The notes under the pieces: generated by a model
What the model was told of the DNA's origin: nothing
Seen by the model: only the letters and a program-made list of their open reading frames with translations
Databases searched by the model: none
In this document: positions 58,717 to 64,000 of the stretch, in pieces
How positions within the stretch are numbered: position 1 is the stretch's first letter
Layout of the letters: each line of letters begins with the position of its first letter
Program-made: the position numbers and the translations under genes
Assembly (NCBI RefSeq): GCF_031456545.1
Contig: NZ_JAVDUV010000001.1
Location: 1,054,001 to 1,118,000 of the forward strand
Direction of reading: 5' to 3'
Length of the DNA: 64,000 nucleotides
Source: Agromyces sp. 3263
Lineage (GTDB): Bacteria; Actinomycetota; Actinomycetes; Actinomycetales; Microbacteriaceae

Positions 58717-60195
58717 TCAGCTCACCGGGATGAGCGTGTACTTCGTGTCGAGGTACTCGTGGATGCCCTCGAGGCCGCCCTCGCGGCCGATGCCCGACTG
58801 CTTGACGCCGCCGAACGGCGCGGCCGCGTTCGAGACGAGGCCCGTGTTGAGGCCCATCATGCCGGTGGCCATGCGCTCGATGAGACGGTGACCGCGCGCG
58901 AGGTCCTGCGTGAACACGTACGAGACGAGCCCGTACTCGGTGCCGTTGGCCAGGCGCACGGCCTCGTCTTCGTCGGAGAACGTGGTGATGCCGAGCACCG
59001 GCCCGAAGATCTCCTCGCTGAGCAGGCGGCTGCCCGCGGCGACTCCGGCGAGCACGGTCGGCGCGTAGAACGTGCCGTCGCCGTCGATGCGCGTGCCGCC
59101 GGTGAGCACGGTCGCGCCCTTCGAGACGGCGTCCTGCACGAGCTCGTCGGTGGAGTCCACGGCCTTCTCGTCGATGAGGGGGCCGATGTTCACGCCGTCC
59201 TCGGTGCCGCGTCCGACCTTCATGGCCTTGACCCGGTCGGCGACCCGCTTCGCGAACTCGTCGGCGACCGACTCGTGCACGATGAAGCGGTTCGCGGCGG
59301 TGCAGGCCTGCCCGATGTTGCGGAACTTCGCGATCATCGCGCCGTCGACCGCCTTGTCGAGGTCGGCGTCCTCGAAGATGACGAACGGCGCGTTGCCGCC
59401 GAGCTCCATCGACGTGCGGAGGATGCCCTGTGCGGCCTGCTGCATGAGCGTGCGGCCCACCTCGGTCGAGCCCGTGAACGAGAGCTTGCGCAGGCGCGGG
59501 TCGGCGATGATCGGGGCCGACACCTTCGACGACGTCGACGTGGGCACCACGTTCACGACGCCCTTCGGCAGGCCGACCTCCTCGAGCAGCTGCACGAACG
59601 CGATGGTCGTGAGCGGCGTGAGCGCCGGCGGCTTGATGACCACGGTGCAGCCCGCGGCGAGCGCGGGGGCGATCTTGCGGGTCGCCATCGCCAGCGGGAA
59701 GTTCCACGGGGTGATGAAGAACGACGGGCCGACGGGACGCTGCGACACGATCATGCGACCCGTGCCCTCGGGGTTCAGCCCGTAGCGGCCCGAGATACGC
59801 ACGGCCTCCTCGCTGAACCAGCGGAGGAACTCGCCGCCGTAGGCGACCTCGCCGCGCGCCTCGGCGAGCGGCTTGCCCATCTCCAGCGTCATGAGGAGGG
59901 CGAAGTCCTCCTTGCGCTCCTGGAGCAGGTCGAACGCCCGGCGGAGCAGCTCGCCGCGCTCCCGGGGAGCGGTCGCGGCCCACGCGTCCTGCGCGGCGAC
60001 GGCGGCGTCGAGCGCGCGGATGCCGTCGGCCGGCGAGGCATCCGCGATCTCCTTGATCGTCTCGCCCGTCGACGGGTCGGAGACGGCGAGGGTCTTTCCG
60101 CCCTCGGCCTCGACCCACTCGCCGCCGATGAAGAGGCGGTCGGCGACCCGGTCGAGGACCGTGGTCTCGGCGGTGTGCTGCATGGTGTCGGTCAT
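58717..60195 (-). CDS. gabD: NADP-dependent succinate-semialdehyde dehydrogenase
   Basis: A 492-residue GabD, final step of GABA breakdown to succinate. FITPWNFPLAMATRKIAPAL, KLSFTGSTEVGRTLM, MELGGNAPFVIFEDADLD, catalytic Cys298 in NIGQACTAANRF and the end APFGGVKQSGIGREGG are standard. It follows glutamate dehydrogenase by 49 bp in the same operon as gabT. Confidence 0.93.
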   Translation of the reverse strand: MTDTMQHTAETTVLDRVADRLFIGGEWVEAEGGKTLAVSDPSTGETIKEIADASPADGIRALDAAVAAQDAWAATAPRERGELLRRAFDLLQERKEDFALLMTLEMGKPLAEARGEVAYGGEFLRWFSEEAVRISGRYGLNPEGTGRMIVSQRPVGPSFFITPWNFPLAMATRKIAPALAAGCTVVIKPPALTPLTTIAFVQLLEEVGLPKGVVNVVPTSTSSKVSAPIIADPRLRKLSFTGSTEVGRTLMQQAAQGILRTSMELGGNAPFVIFEDADLDKAVDGAMIAKFRNIGQACTAANRFIVHESVADEFAKRVADRVKAMKVGRGTEDGVNIGPLIDEKAVDSTDELVQDAVSKGATVLTGGTRIDGDGTFYAPTVLAGVAAGSRLLSEEIFGPVLGITTFSDEDEAVRLANGTEYGLVSYVFTQDLARGHRLIERMATGMMGLNTGLVSNAAAPFGGVKQSGIGREGGLEGIHEYLDTKYTLIPVS

Positions 60196-60244
60196 TGGTG
60201 CGATCCGTTTCGTGTCGGTCGGCCGGTTGGTGTGTGGTGCCCGA

Positions 60245-61566
<1,322 letters not shown>

Positions 61567-61570
<4 letters not shown>

Positions 61571-62925
61571 GCGTTCTTCAGTCCTTCCGCGACGACCGAG
61601 AGGCCGTCGATGAGCAGTTCGTCGGAGATGGTGAGCGGGGGCAGGAAGCGGATGACGTTGCCGTACGTGCCGCAGGTGAGCAGCACGACGCCGTTCGCGT
61701 GCGCGTACTTGGCGATCGCGGTGGTGAGCGCCGCGTCGGGCGCGCCGGTGGCGGGGTCGACGAGCTCGATCGCGACCATGGCGCCGCGGCCGCGGACGTC
61801 GCCGATGCGGGGGTCGGCGGTGCGCAGCGCGTTGAGGCGGCCGATGAGCACGGCGCCGATCTCGCGGGCGCGCTCGATGAGGCCGTCCTGCTCGTATGCC
61901 TCGATCGTGGCGAGTGCGGCGGCGCAGGCGATCGGGCTGCCGGCGTAGGTGCCGCCGAGGCCGCCGGCCATCGCGGAGTCCATGATCTCGGCGCGCCCGG
62001 TGACGGCCGAGAGCGGCAGGCCGCCGGCGATGCCCTTCGCCGCGACGACGAGGTCGGGCACGATGCCCTCGTGCTCGCTCGCGAACCAGGCGCCGGTGCG
62101 GGCGAAGCCGGTCTGCACCTCGTCGGCGATGAAGACGACGTCGTTCGCACGGCACCACTCGACGAGCGCGGGGAGGAAGCCCTGCGCGGGGACGATGAAG
62201 CCGCCCTCGCCCTGGATGGGCTCGATGATGATCGCGGCGAGGTTCTCGGCGCCGACCTGCTTCTCGATGACCGAGATCGCACGCGCCGCGGCCTCGGCGC
62301 CCGAGAGGCCGCCGTCGCGGAAGGGGTAGCTGAGCGGCGCGCGGTACACCTCGGATGCGAACGGGCCGAAGCCGCTCTTGTACGGGATGTTCTTCGCGGT
62401 GAGGCCCATGGTGAGGTTCGTGCGGCCGTGGTAGGCGTGGTCGAACGCGACGACGGCCTGCTTCTTCGTGAAGTGCCGCGCGATCTTCACGGCGTTCTCG
62501 ACGGCCTCGGCACCCGAGTTGAAGAGCGCCGAGCGCTTGGCGTGGTCGCCGGGGGTGAGGGCGTTGAGCTTCTCGGCGACGGCGACGTAGCCCTCGTAGG
62601 GCGCCACGGTGAAGCACGTGTGGGTGAAGGCGTTGAGCTGGGCGGTGACGGCCTCGACGACGCGGGGATTGGCGTTGCCGACGCCGGTGACGGCGATGCC
62701 CGAGCCGAGGTCGATGAGCGAGTTGCCGTCGGCGTCGAGGATGACGCCGCCGCCGGCGGCGACGACCGAGACGGGCACGGTGTGGCCCACTCCGGCGGCG
62801 ACGGCCTCGGCCTTGCGGGCGAGGAGCTCCTGCGAGCGCGGGCCCGGGATCGCGGTGACGAGGCGGCGCTCCTGCGCGAGCGTCGGTCCTCCGGTGGCGG
62901 TGGCCGTGGTGTCGACGAGGGTCAT
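61567..62925 (-). CDS. gabT: 4-aminobutyrate--2-oxoglutarate transaminase
   Basis: A 452-residue class III aminotransferase converting GABA to succinate semialdehyde. ALFNSGAEAVENAVKIARHF, the Asp in FIADEVQTGFARTGAWF, and PLP Lys297 in VVAAKGIAGGLPLSAVTG are the GabT pattern. First gene of the operon gabT-gdh-gabD-puo-usp-permease; divergent from PucR across 164 bp. Confidence 0.94.
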
Positions 62926-63089
62926 GGTCTGCTCCGATGCAAGTGACGACGGTGACGGATGCCCGCAATGCTAGGTCGGGGCCGACGGATGCCGCAGCGC
63001 CCGCGTGTACACTCAGGTGCATCCTGTTGGACATCGCGTACAGGCGCCGCGTCGCGGCATCCGTCGCTCGAATCCCCCGCGGAGCACCA
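62926..63089. promoter_or_regulatory. Divergent promoter region of gabT and PucR genes
   Basis: 164 bp of intergenic sequence. The palindrome GTGTACAC (63005-63012) is followed by an AT-richer stretch with CCTGTTGGACATCG (63023-63036), a possible PucR site. No clear -10 was chosen. GGAG (63081-63084) is the ribosome site of the PucR gene. Confidence 0.45.
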
Positions 63090-64000
63090 ATGCAGCCGAC
63101 CGTGCAGACCCTGCTCGACCGATCCGAGCTCGCTCTCACGCTGCTCACTCCCGCGAGCGACCTGCCTCCAGGTGCGCTCGACGCCCCGGTCCTGTGGGCG
63201 CACACGTCCGACCTCGCCGATCCCACCCCGTTCCTCGACGCGGGGCACATGCTGCTCACCACGGGCACGCAGTTCGAGGCGGGCGAAGCGGGTGGTGGCG
63301 CGGGCGGCGTCGGCCAGGCCGACTTCGCCGAGGCCTACGTGCGGCGCCTGCGCGAGGCCGGCATCGCCGCGCTCGGGTTCGGCGCCGGGGTGGTGCGAGC
63401 CGGAACGCCCGAGGCGCTCGTCGACGCGTGCACGCGTCAGGGCCTGCCGCTCGTCGAGGTGCCCTACCGGGTGCCGTTCATCGCGATCGCCCGGCTCGTG
63501 GCCGACCTGCTCGCCGAGGACGCGTACGCCCGCCAGGCGTGGGCGCTCGCCGCACAGCGCGCCATCTCGCTCGCCGCGCTGCGCCCCGACGGGCTCTCGG
63601 CCACGCTCGCCGAGCTGTCGCACCGCCTCGGCGCGTGGGTCGGCCTCGTCGACGCGTCGGGATCGCTCGACCGCGAGGCGCCGTCGGACGGACTCGGACA
63701 GCCGGCGCTCGGCGAGGTCGTCGGCGAGGCGCGCTCGATGCTGCGGCGCGGGCAGCGAGCCAGCCGCACCCTGGTCGCGGGCGACGCCGTGGGCGAGCCG
63801 CAGCGCCTCACCCTGCAGACCCTCGGCGCAGGCGGCGCCCTGCGCGGGGTGCTCGCCATCGGCGACTCCCCCCAGCTCGACGCGGCGGGTCGCGAGGTGG
63901 TGAACGCCGTCATCGCCCTCGCCGGGCTGGCGCTCGAGCAGAACCGCACGCTCGACCGGGCGCGAGGGCACCTGCGAACCGGCCTGCTGCGCGGCATCCT
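63090..64000 (+). CDS. PucR-family regulator of the GABA/putrescine operon (3' end outside window)
   Basis: The frame is open from the ATG at 63090 to the window edge, giving the first 303 residues. It shows the PucR N-terminal ligand domain (VQTLLDRSELALTLLTPASD, LDAGHMLLTTGTQFEAG, EALVDACTRQGLPLVEVPYR, FIAIARLVADLLAED) and the start of the middle GGDEF-like domain; the helix-turn-helix lies outside. GGAG is 5 nt before the start. Divergent from gabT, it is the likely activator of that operon (as GabR/PuuR-type PucR proteins are). Confidence 0.9.
   Translation, partial: MQPTVQTLLDRSELALTLLTPASDLPPGALDAPVLWAHTSDLADPTPFLDAGHMLLTTGTQFEAGEAGGGAGGVGQADFAEAYVRRLREAGIAALGFGAGVVRAGTPEALVDACTRQGLPLVEVPYRVPFIAIARLVADLLAEDAYARQAWALAAQRAISLAALRPDGLSATLAELSHRLGAWVGLVDASGSLDREAPSDGLGQPALGEVVGEARSMLRRGQRASRTLVAGDAVGEPQRLTLQTLGAGGALRGVLAIGDSPQLDAAGREVVNAVIALAGLALEQNRTLDRARGHLRTGLLRGI

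Overview
The window is very GC-rich and densely coded, with strong G/C preference at third codon positions. It carries the actinobacterial order tRNA-Trp, secE, nusG, rplK, rplA, a RamB-type regulator, an ECF42-type sigma factor with DGPF proteins, and many GTG or leaderless starts. This points to an actinomycete of the order Micrococcales, most likely family Microbacteriaceae; an Agromyces-like genus is a guess from general appearance. I see no transposase, prophage, CRISPR array or plasmid functions. The window looks like chromosome rich in catabolic and transport modules. Both ends cut genes: a RamB-like regulator on the left and a PucR regulator on the right.

Layout. 0-13 kb: nitrogen and amine catabolism. 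It holds a PuuB-like FAD oxidoreductase with a cupin, a MOSC protein, a VOC-HxlR operon, a PucR regulator divergent from mmsA plus a class III aminotransferase (probably beta-alanine breakdown), a class I/II aminotransferase, and an exported lipoprotein amine oxidase whose domain order is circularly permuted. 13-16 kb: a polar amino acid ABC importer. 17-21 kb: an operon of CoA-transferase, glutaryl-CoA dehydrogenase and aldehyde dehydrogenase that fits glutarate catabolism. 21-26 kb: a GntR regulator translationally coupled to a soluble Cache-domain protein, followed by an aldehyde dehydrogenase and an APC permease that share upstream motifs. 26-30 kb: small genes, then rplA, rplK, nusG, secE and tRNA-Trp. 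30-36 kb: two tandem paralogous membrane proteins with a shared promoter layout, dGTPase, a large membrane-anchored GH67-like protein, and an aspartate-type aminotransferase. 38-43 kb: three DGPF/YciI proteins, an ECF42 sigma factor, and an ArgP/LysE divergon. 42-48 kb: ABC exporter, two-component system, PAP2-lipid kinase fusion. 48-51 kb: murB, two MaoC proteins, a DUF937 protein. 51-55 kb: a TetR-controlled MFS-amidohydrolase pair. 55-64 kb: gabT, gdh, gabD, putrescine oxidase, universal stress protein and APC permease on the minus strand, with a divergent PucR regulator.

How the genes work together. The right end can be read as putrescine and GABA use: the APC permease imports, putrescine oxidase makes 4-aminobutanal, GabT and GabD take GABA to succinate, and glutamate dehydrogenase recycles glutamate to 2-oxoglutarate. 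The left end handles other amines and beta-alanine-type compounds. The two ECF42-type promoters (TGTCGA-N17-CGTC) tie the DGPF genes to the sigma factor. Most intergenic ends carry strong hairpins, several built from inverted pairs of the heptamer GGATGCC, which is heavily over-used throughout the window.

The most unusual objects are the circularly permuted amine oxidase (11255-12745), the GH67-like membrane protein (32819-35839), the GntR-Cache pair (20950-22438), and the GGATGCC word with its paired hairpins.
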